Notes: generated by a model from the sequence alone, not told the origin. Counted from the stretch's first letter, positions 33,386 through 44,936 are shown. The stretch: 64,000 nt of DNA from Megasphaera lornae (GCF_000214495.1 NZ_AFIJ01000004.1:36596-100595), one strand, 5' to 3'. Made by a program: numbers and translations.

Positions 33386-35602
33386 ATGGAATCTATGTTT
33401 TTAGGGCTGAATGAAAGACAGGCGGAAGCGGTGCGTCAAACTGAAGGCCCTTTATTGATTACCGCCGGCGCCGGTTCGGGAAAAACCAAAGTATTAACTT
33501 GTCGGATTGCGTATTTGTTGGAAAAAGGCGTAGCGCCGTATCGTATTTTAGCGATTACGTTTACGAATAAAGCGGCGAAAGAAATGCGGGAACGGGTGGA
33601 AAAGTTAGTCGGCGAAACGGCAAAATCCATGTGGCTCAGTACGTTTCATTCGTTTTGCGCCAAATTATTGCGTTTTGAAATAGACGGACATTTCGGCTAT
33701 ACGCGTAATTTCACGATTTATGACAGTACCGATCAATTGACGGTGGTCAAAGAATGTGTCAAAATACTGAATTTAGATGAAAAAAATTTTCCTCCTCGCA
33801 CTATATTGGGGACGATTTCGGAAGCGAAAAACTTACTATATACGGCGTCGGAATATTCCCGTCAGGCAGCGGACTTTTATAAACAAAAAGTGGCGGAAGT
33901 TTTTCGTCTGTATGAGCAAAAATTAAAAGAAAGCAATGCGTTGGATTTTGACGATTTATTGTCGTACGCTGTGCGGTTATTAAAAGAAGATGCGGGAATA
34001 CGGGAAAAATATCAACAGCGGTTCCAATATATTTTAGTGGATGAATATCAGGATACGAACCGGGCTCAGTATTTACTGACCAAGATATTGGCGGAAAAAT
34101 GGCGGAATATTTGTGTGGTCGGCGATGCGGATCAAAGTATTTATGCCTGGCGCGGTGCGGATATTCGGAATATTATCGAGTTTACCCGGGATTACGGGGA
34201 TGCTGCAACCATTAAGTTGGAGCAGAATTATCGTTCGACAAAAACGATTTTACAGGCGGCCAATGCGGTCATTGAAAATAATGAAGAACGGCCGCAAAAA
34301 GTATTGTGGACGGAAAACGAAGAAGGGAAAAAAATCATTCATTATGCGGCGCAAACCGAACATGACGAAGCGGAATATGTGGCCGGTTGTATATATAATC
34401 GCCATGAAATCGGCGGCGAACCGTATGGGGATATGGCGATTTTATTTCGTACCAATGCGCAATCCCGGGTACTGGAAGAAAAATTAATGCGCCATGCTGT
34501 GCCGTATACCATGGTAGGGGGAACGAAGTTTTATGATCGTAAGGAAGTAAAAGATGTGTTGGCTTATTTACGGTTGTTGCAAAATCAGCAGGACAGCGTG
34601 AGTTTGTTGCGCATTATCAATGTACCCAAACGCAATATCGGCAAGACGACGTTGGAGAAGATCGGCGCGTATGCGGAAGACCGGCAAATTTCGTTTTTTA
34701 TGGCGCTGACGGAAGCGGAAGAGATCGACATTACGGCACGGGCGAAACGGTCTATTGCCGATTTTACCGCACTTATGTGCGATTTGGCGGAAAAAGCGAC
34801 GCAATTGAATGTGTTTTCCTTGCTGGAAGCCGTATTGCATGATACGGGCTATGCCGCTTTATTGGAAAAGGAAGCGGCGCATGAGGTGCAGGGCGAAAGC
34901 AGAAAGGCGAATGTGGGAGAATTATTGTCCGTCGCCAAGGATTATTTGCAAACGAACGAAGACGGCAATTTACAGGATTTTTTGGAAAACGTGGCTTTGG
35001 TCAGCGATGTGGATTCCTTTTCGGAAAATGATTCCAATGTGACCTTAATGACCTTACATGCGGCCAAGGGGCTGGAATTTCCGGTGGTTTTTTTGGTCGG
35101 CATGGATGAAGGCCTGTTTCCGAATGCGCGGACATTAATGTCGACGGCGGCGGTGGAAGAAGAACGCCGGTTGGCATATGTCGGCATTACCAGGGCGGAA
35201 CGGCAGTTATATGTAACCAATGCGGTTACACGCGCCATGTACGGGCGTATTACGTCGTATTTGCCGAGTCGGTTTTTGACGGAAATTCCCCCTCATTTAA
35301 TGACCGTACATAAGCCTGCGGCAGGCCTGTCCCGTACGGGAACGGGAAATCGGGAAAATTTCAGTGTTGCCGGGACACAACGGGTATCTATTCTATCGAA
35401 ACCGATTACGACCCATTTACCGAAAAAAAATGTTGTGTCGACGGATTTTCATGTCGGCGATACGGTACAACACCGTCTTTGGGGAAAAGGGGAAGTTGTC
35501 GCCGTTATCGGGGAAGGAGAAGGGATGCAATTAAAAATTCAGTTTCCGTCTCAAGGATTGCGACAGGTGGTCGTAAAGTACGCCCCTTTGGAAAAGGTAT
35601 AG
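33386..35602 (+). CDS. pcrA: ATP-dependent DNA helicase PcrA/UvrD
   Basis: 738 residues, normal length. Superfamily 1 motifs: AGAGSGKTKVLTCRIAYL (Walker A), FTNKAAKEMRERV, VDEYQDTNRAQY (Walker B), GDADQSIYAWRGAD, LEQNYRSTKTIL, LMTLHAAKGLEFPVV and VGITRAERQLYV; the C-terminal Tudor-like KOW segment (VQHRLWGKGEVVAV) binds RNA polymerase in PcrA. Role in repair and replication-fork maintenance. Start behind AGGAGGAG. ligA follows after 19 bases, a pairing that is common in Firmicutes. Confidence 0.96.
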   Translation: MESMFLGLNERQAEAVRQTEGPLLITAGAGSGKTKVLTCRIAYLLEKGVAPYRILAITFTNKAAKEMRERVEKLVGETAKSMWLSTFHSFCAKLLRFEIDGHFGYTRNFTIYDSTDQLTVVKECVKILNLDEKNFPPRTILGTISEAKNLLYTASEYSRQAADFYKQKVAEVFRLYEQKLKESNALDFDDLLSYAVRLLKEDAGIREKYQQRFQYILVDEYQDTNRAQYLLTKILAEKWRNICVVGDADQSIYAWRGADIRNIIEFTRDYGDAATIKLEQNYRSTKTILQAANAVIENNEERPQKVLWTENEEGKKIIHYAAQTEHDEAEYVAGCIYNRHEIGGEPYGDMAILFRTNAQSRVLEEKLMRHAVPYTMVGGTKFYDRKEVKDVLAYLRLLQNQQDSVSLLRIINVPKRNIGKTTLEKIGAYAEDRQISFFMALTEAEEIDITARAKRSIADFTALMCDLAEKATQLNVFSLLEAVLHDTGYAALLEKEAAHEVQGESRKANVGELLSVAKDYLQTNEDGNLQDFLENVALVSDVDSFSENDSNVTLMTLHAAKGLEFPVVFLVGMDEGLFPNARTLMSTAAVEEERRLAYVGITRAERQLYVTNAVTRAMYGRITSYLPSRFLTEIPPHLMTVHKPAAGLSRTGTGNRENFSVAGTQRVSILSKPITTHLPKKNVVSTDFHVGDTVQHRLWGKGEVVAVIGEGEGMQLKIQFPSQGLRQVVVKYAPLEKV

Positions 35603-35609
35603 AATGTGA

Positions 35610-37628
<2,019 letters not shown>

Positions 37629-37645
37629 CCGTATCCCTATAAAAA

Positions 37646-37654
37646 TGGTATAAT
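37646..37654 (+). promoter_or_regulatory. extended -10 promoter of gatCAB
   Basis: TGGTATAAT at 37646-37654; no good -35 box. About 45 bases before gatC. Confidence 0.6.
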
Positions 37655-37698
37655 TTTAAGTTGTAAATGACTATTATATTTGGTTAAGAGGTGTCTAT

Positions 37699-37989
37699 AT
37701 GAAAATCACCGGTGAAGAAATACAAAAAATTGCCCTGTTATCCCGACTTCACATTGAAGAGAACCAAGTGGATGCTGTTGAAAAACAGCTGAGTGATATT
37801 TTATCGTATATGGATTTATTGAAGGAAGTGGATATAACGGATGTGGAGCCTACGGCCCATGCCGTTACGATGCGTAATGTTATGCGGGAAGATGTGCCGC
37901 ACGAGTCCCTGCCTCATGAAGCGGCGCTGGCAAATGCGCCGGAACCGGAAAACGGCTATTTTAAGGTACCGAAAGTTTTGCAGGATTAA
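37699..37989 (+). CDS. gatC: Asp/Glu-tRNA(Asn/Gln) amidotransferase subunit C
   Basis: 96 residues. EIQKIALLSRLHIEENQ and the C-terminal NAPEPENGYFKVPKVL block are diagnostic. GatC wraps and stabilises the A-B interface of GatCAB, which converts misacylated Glu-tRNA(Gln) and Asp-tRNA(Asn) into the correct species. First gene of gatCAB. Confidence 0.95.
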   Translation: MKITGEEIQKIALLSRLHIEENQVDAVEKQLSDILSYMDLLKEVDITDVEPTAHAVTMRNVMREDVPHESLPHEAALANAPEPENGYFKVPKVLQD

Positions 37990-38000
37990 GGAGGGATAGC

Positions 38001-39467
38001 GTGAAAAATATGACGATACATGCTTTGCATGAAAAACTTGTACAGCGCGAACTCACGGCGGTGGCGTTGACGGAAGCTTATTTAAAACATAAGGATACTG
38101 TAGAACCGCAAATCCGGGCATTCTTATCGGATACGCGGGAAGAGGCGTTACAAACGGCGGCGGCAGTGGATGCCAAGATAAAAGCCGGTAAGCCCGTTTC
38201 CGAATTGGCCGGTATTCCGGCGGCGATTAAAGATAATATTTGTATTCGCGGGCAGCAGGCTACGTGCGCTTCCCGCATGCTGGAAAATTTTAAGGCTCCG
38301 TATCATGCGACGGTTATTGAAAAATTGGCGGCCCAAGATTATATAAGCTTGGGAAAAACCAATATGGATGAATTTGCCATGGGCAGTTCAACGGAAAATT
38401 CCGCTTTTCAGGTGACGCATAATCCCCGCCATACCGACTATGTACCGGGCGGCTCGTCCGGCGGCAGCGCGGCGGCGGTAGGTGCCGGTGAATGTGTATG
38501 GGCCTTGGGATCCGATACGGGCGGATCGATTCGTCAACCGGCCGCGTATTGCGGGGTTGTGGGCATGAAACCGACATACGGTTTGGTTTCCCGGTACGGA
38601 TTGATTGCGTATGCTTCCTCTTTGGATCAAATCGGCCCTTTAACACAAGATGTAACGGATTGTGCTATTGTATTGAATGCCATTGCCGGCTATGATGAAA
38701 AAGATTCCACTTCCATTAAGCGGGAACATAACGACTATAAAACTGCGTTGGTTCGGGATGTTAAAGGCATGAAAATCGGTATTCCCGACGAATTTTTCGG
38801 AGACGGGTTGTCCGACGGTTGTCGACAGGCATTGACGGAAGCGATAGAAACGTATAAGTCGTTGGGGGCGGAAATTGTGCATGTCAAAATGCCGCATATG
38901 AAATATGGCTTGGCCGCTTATTATATTATTGCGCCGGCGGAAGCCAGCTCCAATTTGGCTCGGTATGACGGGGTCGGGTTCGGTTTGCGCGTACCGGGAA
39001 AAAATATTGTAGATATGTATGAAAAAACCCGTTCCGCCGGTTTCGGTCCGGAAGTGCGGCGCCGTATTTTATTAGGTACTTATGTGTTGAGTGCAGGGTA
39101 TTATGATGCGTATTATTTACGGGCCATGAAGGTACGAACCTTGGTTAAACGGGACTATGAAGAGGCTTTGCGGCAATGTGACGTATTGTTGACCCCGACG
39201 GCGCCGGGAACCGCCTTTAAAATAGGCGAACATACGGCAGATCCGTTGGCTATGTATTTGGGCGATGTATGCACGGTTACGTTGAATTTAGCCGGCTTAC
39301 CGGGAATCAGTTTACCTTGCGGGTATCAAGACGGCTTGCCCGTGGGCATGCAATTAATCGGCAAAGCGTTGGCGGAAGAAACGTTGCTCCGTGTTGCCTA
39401 TACATTTGAGCAGGAGCGGCCGGACTTACAACAACAGTCGCCTGTCGGGGAGGTTACATCAGCATGA
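38001..39467 (+). CDS. gatA: Asp/Glu-tRNA(Asn/Gln) amidotransferase subunit A
   Basis: 488 residues. Amidase-signature catalytic set: Lys in AAIKDNICIRG, Ser in GGSSGGSAAAVGAG and the nucleophile Ser in GSDTGGSIRQPAAYCG. It releases ammonia from glutamine for use by GatB. Eleven bases after gatC with a GGAGGG ribosome site; its stop overlaps the gatB start by four bases. Confidence 0.97.
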   Translation: MKNMTIHALHEKLVQRELTAVALTEAYLKHKDTVEPQIRAFLSDTREEALQTAAAVDAKIKAGKPVSELAGIPAAIKDNICIRGQQATCASRMLENFKAPYHATVIEKLAAQDYISLGKTNMDEFAMGSSTENSAFQVTHNPRHTDYVPGGSSGGSAAAVGAGECVWALGSDTGGSIRQPAAYCGVVGMKPTYGLVSRYGLIAYASSLDQIGPLTQDVTDCAIVLNAIAGYDEKDSTSIKREHNDYKTALVRDVKGMKIGIPDEFFGDGLSDGCRQALTEAIETYKSLGAEIVHVKMPHMKYGLAAYYIIAPAEASSNLARYDGVGFGLRVPGKNIVDMYEKTRSAGFGPEVRRRILLGTYVLSAGYYDAYYLRAMKVRTLVKRDYEEALRQCDVLLTPTAPGTAFKIGEHTADPLAMYLGDVCTVTLNLAGLPGISLPCGYQDGLPVGMQLIGKALAEETLLRVAYTFEQERPDLQQQSPVGEVTSA

Positions 39468-40906
39468 AATATGAATCCGTTATCGGCTTGGAAGTGCATG
39501 CCGAATTAAAAACAAAAACAAAGATTTTTTGCGGGTGCAGTACGTCGTTCGGAGCGGCACCGAATACGCATGTATGCCCTGTTTGCCTGGGGCTTCCCGG
39601 GGTCTTGCCCGTGTTGAATAAAGAAGTGTTGCATTTTGCTGTAAAAGCGGGCTTGGCGTTACATTGTGATATATTGCCGTTCAGTAAATTTGATAGAAAA
39701 AATTATTATTATCCCGATTTGCCTAAAAATTTCCAAACGTCTCAATTTGATTTGCCTATTTGCCTGCACGGGTATGTGGATATTGAAGTCGGCGGTAAAC
39801 AGCGTCGTATTCATTTGACTCGGATTCACATGGAAGAAGATGCGGGAAAATTGGTACATAGCGGGGCGACTATTGATACGTCCGATTCTTCCTGCGTCGA
39901 TTACAATCGAACGGGAGTGCCGTTGATTGAAATTGTATCGGAACCGGATCTTCGCAGCGGCGAAGAAGCGCGGGCATATTTAGAAAAGCTTCGTTCCATC
40001 TTGCAATATTTGGGCGTTTCCGATTGCCGCATGGAAGAAGGCAGTATGCGGTGTGATGCCAATATTTCGATTCGTCCCGTCGGTTCGGATACTTTGGGAA
40101 CGAAGACGGAAATAAAAAATATTAATTCTTTTAGCGGCGTACAGAAAGGTATTGAATATGAAGCTGTACGACAGGCGCAAATTTTGGAAGACGGCGGTAC
40201 GATTCAACAGGCAACACGCGGTTGGGAAGAAGCGAAGGGAATTACGGTTTTACAGCGTATAAAAGAAGGAAGCAGCGATTATCGCTATTTTCCGGAACCC
40301 GACTTAATTCCTATTGAAGTATCCCCGGCATATATTGAAGCGGTACGGAAGGAATTGCCCGAATTGCCGGATGTACGACGGCGGCGTTTTCAAACGGAAA
40401 TGGGGTTGTCGGCGTATGATGCGGCGTTATTGACGGGGGAAAAGGCGACGGCCGATTATTTTGAAGAAACGGTGGCCGCCGGTGCCGATGCCAAAGTCGC
40501 TTCGAACTGGATTTTAGGCGATATTGCCAAGAAATTAAATGAAGAGGGCATTACGATGGTTTCGATTCCCGTATCGCCGGCGGATTTGGCAGGATTACTG
40601 CAATTGATTGATAAAGGTACGATTTCCGGTAAAATTGCTAAAAAAGTATTGCCGGAAATGTGGAATTCTCATAAGACTGCCGAAGCGGTAGTAAAAGAAC
40701 AAGGGTTGGTACAAATTACGGACACCGGAGAATTAGAGACGATTGTACGGCAAATTGTTGCCGCCAATCCGCAATCCGTAGCCGATTATCAGGCCGGGAA
40801 GAAAAAAGCGATCGGTTTCTTGGTAGGACAAATTATGAAAGAAACCAAGGGACGCGCCAATCCGGGTGTTGTCAATCAATTACTGACAAAAATTTTACAA
40901 GCGTAA
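39464..40906 (+). CDS. gatB: Asp/Glu-tRNA(Asn/Gln) amidotransferase subunit B
   Basis: 480 residues, standard. Opening YESVIGLEVHAELKT, zinc/Mg-binding CGCSTSFGAAPNTHVCPVC, DYNRTGVPLIEIVSEPD and the YqeY-like tail (GRANPGVVNQLL). GatB activates the misacylated amino acid with ATP and amidates it. Overlaps gatA by four bases. Confidence 0.97.
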   Translation: MKYESVIGLEVHAELKTKTKIFCGCSTSFGAAPNTHVCPVCLGLPGVLPVLNKEVLHFAVKAGLALHCDILPFSKFDRKNYYYPDLPKNFQTSQFDLPICLHGYVDIEVGGKQRRIHLTRIHMEEDAGKLVHSGATIDTSDSSCVDYNRTGVPLIEIVSEPDLRSGEEARAYLEKLRSILQYLGVSDCRMEEGSMRCDANISIRPVGSDTLGTKTEIKNINSFSGVQKGIEYEAVRQAQILEDGGTIQQATRGWEEAKGITVLQRIKEGSSDYRYFPEPDLIPIEVSPAYIEAVRKELPELPDVRRRRFQTEMGLSAYDAALLTGEKATADYFEETVAAGADAKVASNWILGDIAKKLNEEGITMVSIPVSPADLAGLLQLIDKGTISGKIAKKVLPEMWNSHKTAEAVVKEQGLVQITDTGELETIVRQIVAANPQSVADYQAGKKKAIGFLVGQIMKETKGRANPGVVNQLLTKILQA

Positions 40907-40916
40907 GACGTCGTAA

Positions 40917-40959
40917 GAAAGAGGTTCTTCCGGAAGGAAGAACCTCTTTCTTTTTTTTT
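40917..40959 (+). terminator. intrinsic terminator of gatCAB
   Basis: Perfect 15-base stem GAAAGAGGTTCTTCC/GGAAGAACCTCTTTC, loop GGAA, nine-T run. Confidence 0.95.
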
Positions 40960-41037
40960 ATTTGTGAAAAAAAGAACACCGATTCTTCCGGTTTTTTGGC
41001 GGTTGTCATGGTTTTTTTGTCGTTAGTACGATTCTTG

Positions 41038-41067
41038 TTGAGAATTTAAATATTTCCTTGTTATAGT
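41038..41067 (+). promoter_or_regulatory. promoter of the succinate/CoA-transferase module
   Basis: TTGAGA (41038-41043), 18-base spacer, TATAGT (41062-41067), about 43 bases before the transporter gene. Confidence 0.65.
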
Positions 41068-41075
41068 GATAACAG
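41058..41075. promoter_or_regulatory. candidate Rex-type operator over the -10 box
   Basis: TTGTTATAGTGATAACAG, an 18-base 7-4-7 near-palindrome. It resembles the Rex half-site layout TTGTTAA-N4-TTAACAA, with T/A in place of A/T at the inner positions. It covers the -10 box, so binding would repress. Assignment to Rex is inference from pattern. Confidence 0.4.
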
Positions 41076-41109
41076 GATATACGCGGAATCTATATGAAGG
41101 AGGTTTTTT

Positions 41110-42567
41110 ATGCTCAGCAAGAAAAAAATTTTTATTATTGTAGCGGCCTTGGCATTGATGGTGGGGATTTTTTTCCTGCCGGATGTACCGGGGCTGACGG
41201 GAGCCGGCAAAGCGGCACTCAGTGTATTGGTATTTGCCGTGATCATGTGGGTCACACAGGCGGTTTCCTACCCTGTCAGTGCCGTGGCGATTATTGCCTT
41301 TTTAACTTTGTTTTTAGGCTTTTCGCCGGCACAAGGCGTGTCGGGCCCCTTACTGGGAACCGGAAGAGCTATTCCCCTGGCGCTCAGCGGCTTTATTAAC
41401 GGCGGCTGGGTGTTGGTGGCGGCGGGCCTGTTTATGGCCGCCGGCATTATTCATTGCGGGTTGGAACGGCGTATTGCGTATCAGGTATTACGTGTTTTCG
41501 GTACTAAAGTACGCAATATTTTTGCCGGCATTATTGCGCTTATGGCACTATTGTGTTTTGTCATTCCGTCCATGACGGCCCGATCGGCGACGATTACGCC
41601 GATTGCCGTCGGATTGGTAGAAGCGTTGGGACTGGATTTGAAGAGTAAATTCGGGAGCATGCTGTTAGTTACCGTAGCGATTACGTCCTCTGTATCGGGG
41701 ATGCTTTTATTGACCTCCGGCGCTCCCAATCCGGTAGCTTTATCGTTTATCGGCAGTCAGTTGAATCATGAAATTTCGTGGTTGGATTGGTTTATCTATG
41801 CTGCCCCTTATGCCGTTAGTTTGCTGATTATTTTTTACTTTTTAGTAACTCGGTTGAATACGTTTGAATTTGACGAAGCTCCGGGCGGACGGGAGTTTAT
41901 TGAAAAAAAACTGGTCGAATTGGGACCGATGACGAAAAAAGAGAAAAAAATCGCCATTATTTTCGGCGTGACCATTCTTTTTTGGATGACCCAGGGAATC
42001 CATCATATTGACGCCAATACGGTGTCCATTTTATCCGTTCTGGCCATGTTGTTTCCCGGCGTGGGAATCGGCAGTTGGAAAGACTTGTGCAAGCGTGTCG
42101 ATGCCGGCACGATCTTACTTTTCGGCGCCGGTATTTCCTTAGGAAATGTATTGTTGCATACCGAAGCGGCCCTTTGGCTGGCCGAGGTTTCGTTAGGTAA
42201 TTTACATCTGGAACACTTACCCCCGTTATTAATGATGGTACCCATTATGGCGGCTTTGCTGATTATTCGCTTTGCATTTGCCAGTACGACATCTTCGGCC
42301 GCGGCTTTGGTACCTACGGTAATCGGGTTTTTGCTAAGTCTGCATAATGGCGCGTTGCCTATGTGGGGAATGGCTTTTATTGCGACCATGACCGTGTATT
42401 TCTCCTTTATTTTGCCGGTACACTCTCCACAAGCAATGATTCCTTATGCAACACAGGCTTTTGAAGTAAAGGACATGATCAAGATGGGGATACCCTTTAC
42501 GATTATTTCATTAGTCGTATTACTGGTTTTCGTCTTTACCTATTGGCATTGGTTGGGATTGATTTAG
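41110..42567 (+). CDS. DASS (SLC13) family sodium:anion symporter, probably dicarboxylate
   Basis: 485 residues, about 11-12 membrane segments. Family features: repeated re-entrant SNT-like motifs (PSMTARSATITPIAVGL and ASTTSSAAALVPTVIGF), WVTQAVSYPVSA near the N-terminus and FILPVHSPQAMIPYATQAF near the end. DASS proteins import succinate, malate, fumarate or related anions with sodium. Succinate is the likely substrate given the succinyl-CoA CoA-transferase two genes on. Ribosome site AAGGAGG at 41098-41104. Confidence 0.88.
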   Translation: MLSKKKIFIIVAALALMVGIFFLPDVPGLTGAGKAALSVLVFAVIMWVTQAVSYPVSAVAIIAFLTLFLGFSPAQGVSGPLLGTGRAIPLALSGFINGGWVLVAAGLFMAAGIIHCGLERRIAYQVLRVFGTKVRNIFAGIIALMALLCFVIPSMTARSATITPIAVGLVEALGLDLKSKFGSMLLVTVAITSSVSGMLLLTSGAPNPVALSFIGSQLNHEISWLDWFIYAAPYAVSLLIIFYFLVTRLNTFEFDEAPGGREFIEKKLVELGPMTKKEKKIAIIFGVTILFWMTQGIHHIDANTVSILSVLAMLFPGVGIGSWKDLCKRVDAGTILLFGAGISLGNVLLHTEAALWLAEVSLGNLHLEHLPPLLMMVPIMAALLIIRFAFASTTSSAAALVPTVIGFLLSLHNGALPMWGMAFIATMTVYFSFILPVHSPQAMIPYATQAFEVKDMIKMGIPFTIISLVVLLVFVFTYWHWLGLI

Positions 42568-42585
42568 CGACAAGGAGGAAATGAC

Positions 42586-43158
42586 ATGTTACAAAAGGCA
42601 CCGAAAACATATTGGTCTACTTGCGAACAAGCGCCGTCCGTGGCGGCGACGGCATATATTGCGGATACCGCCACGGTGACCGGGCACGTGGAAATCAGTG
42701 AGGGCGTTATGGTCTGTCCCGGGGCCTCTGTACGAGGCGACGAAGGGATGCCGATTTTTATCGGCCCGCACAGTAATATTCAAGACGGCGCGGTATTACA
42801 CGGCTTAATGGGACAACGGCAGGAAGTAAACGGACGTTCGTATTCCATTTATATCGGCGACCATGTATCTTGCGGTCATTGCTGTGTTATTCACGGTCCT
42901 TCCGTAGTGGCGCATGATACATTTGTCGGGTTTAATGCGGCAGTCGTGGGCAGTGTGGTGGCGGACCATGTGTATATCGGACACGGGGCACAAGTTATCG
43001 GGGTGCATATTCCGGCCGGTCGCTATGTGGCACACGGTACAACCGTGTGTACGCAGGCGGCGGCGGATGCGTTACCGGAAGTTCCCGAAGATATTCGTAC
43101 ATTTAATGCCGAAGTAGTGGATAAAAATTCGGAATTGGCTCGTAATTACGGGAAATAG
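42586..43158 (+). CDS. gamma-class carbonic anhydrase (Cam/CamH type)
   Basis: 190 residues with a left-handed beta-helix of hexapeptide repeats. The zinc histidines of the Cam enzyme are conserved as H72 (AVLHG), H98 (SCGHC) and H103 (VIHGP), and E53 in GDEGMPIFIG matches the catalytic Glu62 of Methanosarcina Cam. The acidic loop that carries the proton-shuttle Glu84 in Cam is short here (LMGQRQEVNG), as in CamH. C-terminal helix AEVVDKNSELARNYG. Nineteen bases after the transporter and 17 before the CoA-transferase; it may handle CO2/bicarbonate from decarboxylation steps of succinate fermentation. Confidence 0.88.
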   Translation: MLQKAPKTYWSTCEQAPSVAATAYIADTATVTGHVEISEGVMVCPGASVRGDEGMPIFIGPHSNIQDGAVLHGLMGQRQEVNGRSYSIYIGDHVSCGHCCVIHGPSVVAHDTFVGFNAAVVGSVVADHVYIGHGAQVIGVHIPAGRYVAHGTTVCTQAAADALPEVPEDIRTFNAEVVDKNSELARNYGK

Positions 43159-43174
43159 GAAGGCGGCGGTATAA

Positions 43175-44673
43175 ATGAACATAACGGATCGAATTGAAAA
43201 TAGGGAATTGCAGAAATTAGTGCGAACGCCGGAGGAAGCGGCGGCGTTGATTAAGCCCGGAATGACGATCGGAACCAGCGGTTTTACTTCCGCAGGGTAT
43301 CCGAAGGCCGTTCCCTTGGCATTGGCGGAGCGGATTAAAAAAGAAAATTTAAAATCAATTTATGGACCGGCGCCTCGGTAGGTCCCGAATTAGACGGTGC
43401 GTTGTCGGCGGTCAACGGCATTGCACAGCGTCTTCCGTATCAAACTAACAGCACTTTGCGGCAGCAGATTAATGCCGGCGATGTACAATATGAGGATCTG
43501 CATTTAAGTCATATGTCACAAATGGTTCGTTCCGGATTCTTTCAAAAGCTGGATATGGCCATTGTGGAAGTTTGTGCCGTTACGGAAGAAGGGTATTTGA
43601 TTCCGACCACCTCACTCGGTAATACGACTGCATTTGTGGATTGTGCGGACCGGATTATTGTGGAAGTGAATACGACCCAGCCCAAAGCGTTGAAAGGGTT
43701 TCATGATGTGTATGACGTACAGCCGGTTCCGCATCGGGACGTTATTCCTATTGTTCATCCGGATGATCGTGTCGGGGTTCCGTATATTGTGTGTGATCCG
43801 AAAAAAATTGTGGCGATTGTGCCCTGCGATATTCCGGATAAACCGGCAAAATTGGCACCTCCTGATGCCGAATTTGAAGCGATGAGTGCGCATTTGATTC
43901 GCTTTTTGCATGAAGAAGTGGCGGCAGGACGGTTACCGAAGCATCTTTTACCTCTTCAATCGGGGGTAGGTTCGGTGGCGAATGCCGTTATTCAAGGACT
44001 GTGCCGGTCCGATTTTGAACACTTAACGGTATATACGGAAGTTATTCAAGAAGGGATTTTTGATTTGTTTGATGCGGGAAAACTGGATTTTGCTTCCGGC
44101 ACGTCGATGACTTTATCGGAAAAGGGTCTGCAACGGTTTTATGATCGGATTGATGAATATCGTAAAAAAATTATTTTCCGCCCCTTGGAAATATCCAACA
44201 GTCCCGGCGTCATTCGACGCTTAGGCGTGATAGCCATGAATACGGCGTTGGAATTTGATATTTACGGTAATGTTAATTCTACCCACGTGTTGGGGACAAA
44301 AATTATGAACGGTATAGGCGGATCGGGAGATTTTGCCCGTAACGCATATTTAACGTTCTTCTTTACCAAGTCCATTGCGAAAAACGGCGATATTTCTTCT
44401 ATTGTTCCCATGTGTTCTCATATTGACCATACGGAACACGATGTGGATGTTTTTGTTACGGAACAAGGGTTAGCCGATGTACGCGGCTTGTGTCCGAAAG
44501 AGCGGGCATTAAAGATTATTAATCAGTGTGCTCATCCGGACTATCGACCGATGTTGTCGGATTATTTTCAGCGGGCAATGGGGACGACGAAACATGCCAA
44601 TACACCGCATATTTTGTCGGAAGCCTTATCTTGGCATCAACGTTTTGCCGAAACCAAAACGATGCGTGTATAA
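43175..44673 (+). CDS. succinyl-CoA:acetate/propionate CoA-transferase, frame shifted by -1 at a slippery heptamer
   Basis: Two frames together encode a 499-residue family I CoA-transferase (ScpC/Cat1/AarC type). Frame one (43175-43381) reads to LAERIKKENLK and then hits TAG; the continuation INLWTGASVGPELDGAL lies in the -1 frame and runs to 44673. The switch falls on T_TTA_AAA at 43348-43354, in the correct phase for -1 tandem slippage, with a possible GGACC/GGTCC hairpin 8-10 bases downstream. The catalytic Glu region VYTEVIQEGIFDLFDAGK and GGSGDFARNAYL are intact. Causes to weigh: a one-A deletion in the A run (mutation or sequencing error), or programmed -1 frameshifting. The enzyme moves CoA between succinate and acetate/propionate. 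Confidence 0.85.
43348..43354 (+). promoter_or_regulatory. candidate -1 frameshift site
   Basis: TTTAAAA, read T_TTA_AAA in the zero frame; -1 slippage here gives the continuous family sequence without loss of a residue. Confidence 0.4.
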
Positions 44674-44709
44674 GCCGCGGATGACTCTCCTTTACTATAG
44701 ATGCACAGG

Positions 44710-44746
44710 AAAAGCGACCGGTATCGTCGGATACGGGTCGCTTTTT
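44710..44746 (+). terminator. intrinsic terminator of the succinate module
   Basis: AAAAGCGACC pairs with GGGTCGCTTTT and GTATC with GATAC around loop GTCG, followed by T bases. Confidence 0.88.
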
Positions 44747-44882
44747 CTTGCCGGGAAGCGTTGGTGGCGGTATATTGCCGTTGAGTAGGAAAAAGGCGTT
44801 ATTCGTATGGATTTTATTGTTTTTTTTAGAAAACATCTGTATTCTAAGAGCATAGCCTCATCCCCCTGAGTGCTACACATAG

Positions 44883-44936
44883 GCAAATAAGTAAAACAGC
44901 CCGCTTAGTTATAAGCGGGCTGTTTTACTTATTTGC
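44883..44936. repeat. perfect 25-base inverted repeat, possibly a bidirectional terminator
   Basis: Arms at 44883-44907 and 44912-44936 pair without mismatch around the loop GTTA. The core AAAACAGCCCGCTTA/TAAGCGGGCTGTTTT looks like a two-way terminator, but the pairing continues beyond it and no second transcript converges on it. The rest of 44747-45094 holds no gene I can support. Confidence 0.8.
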
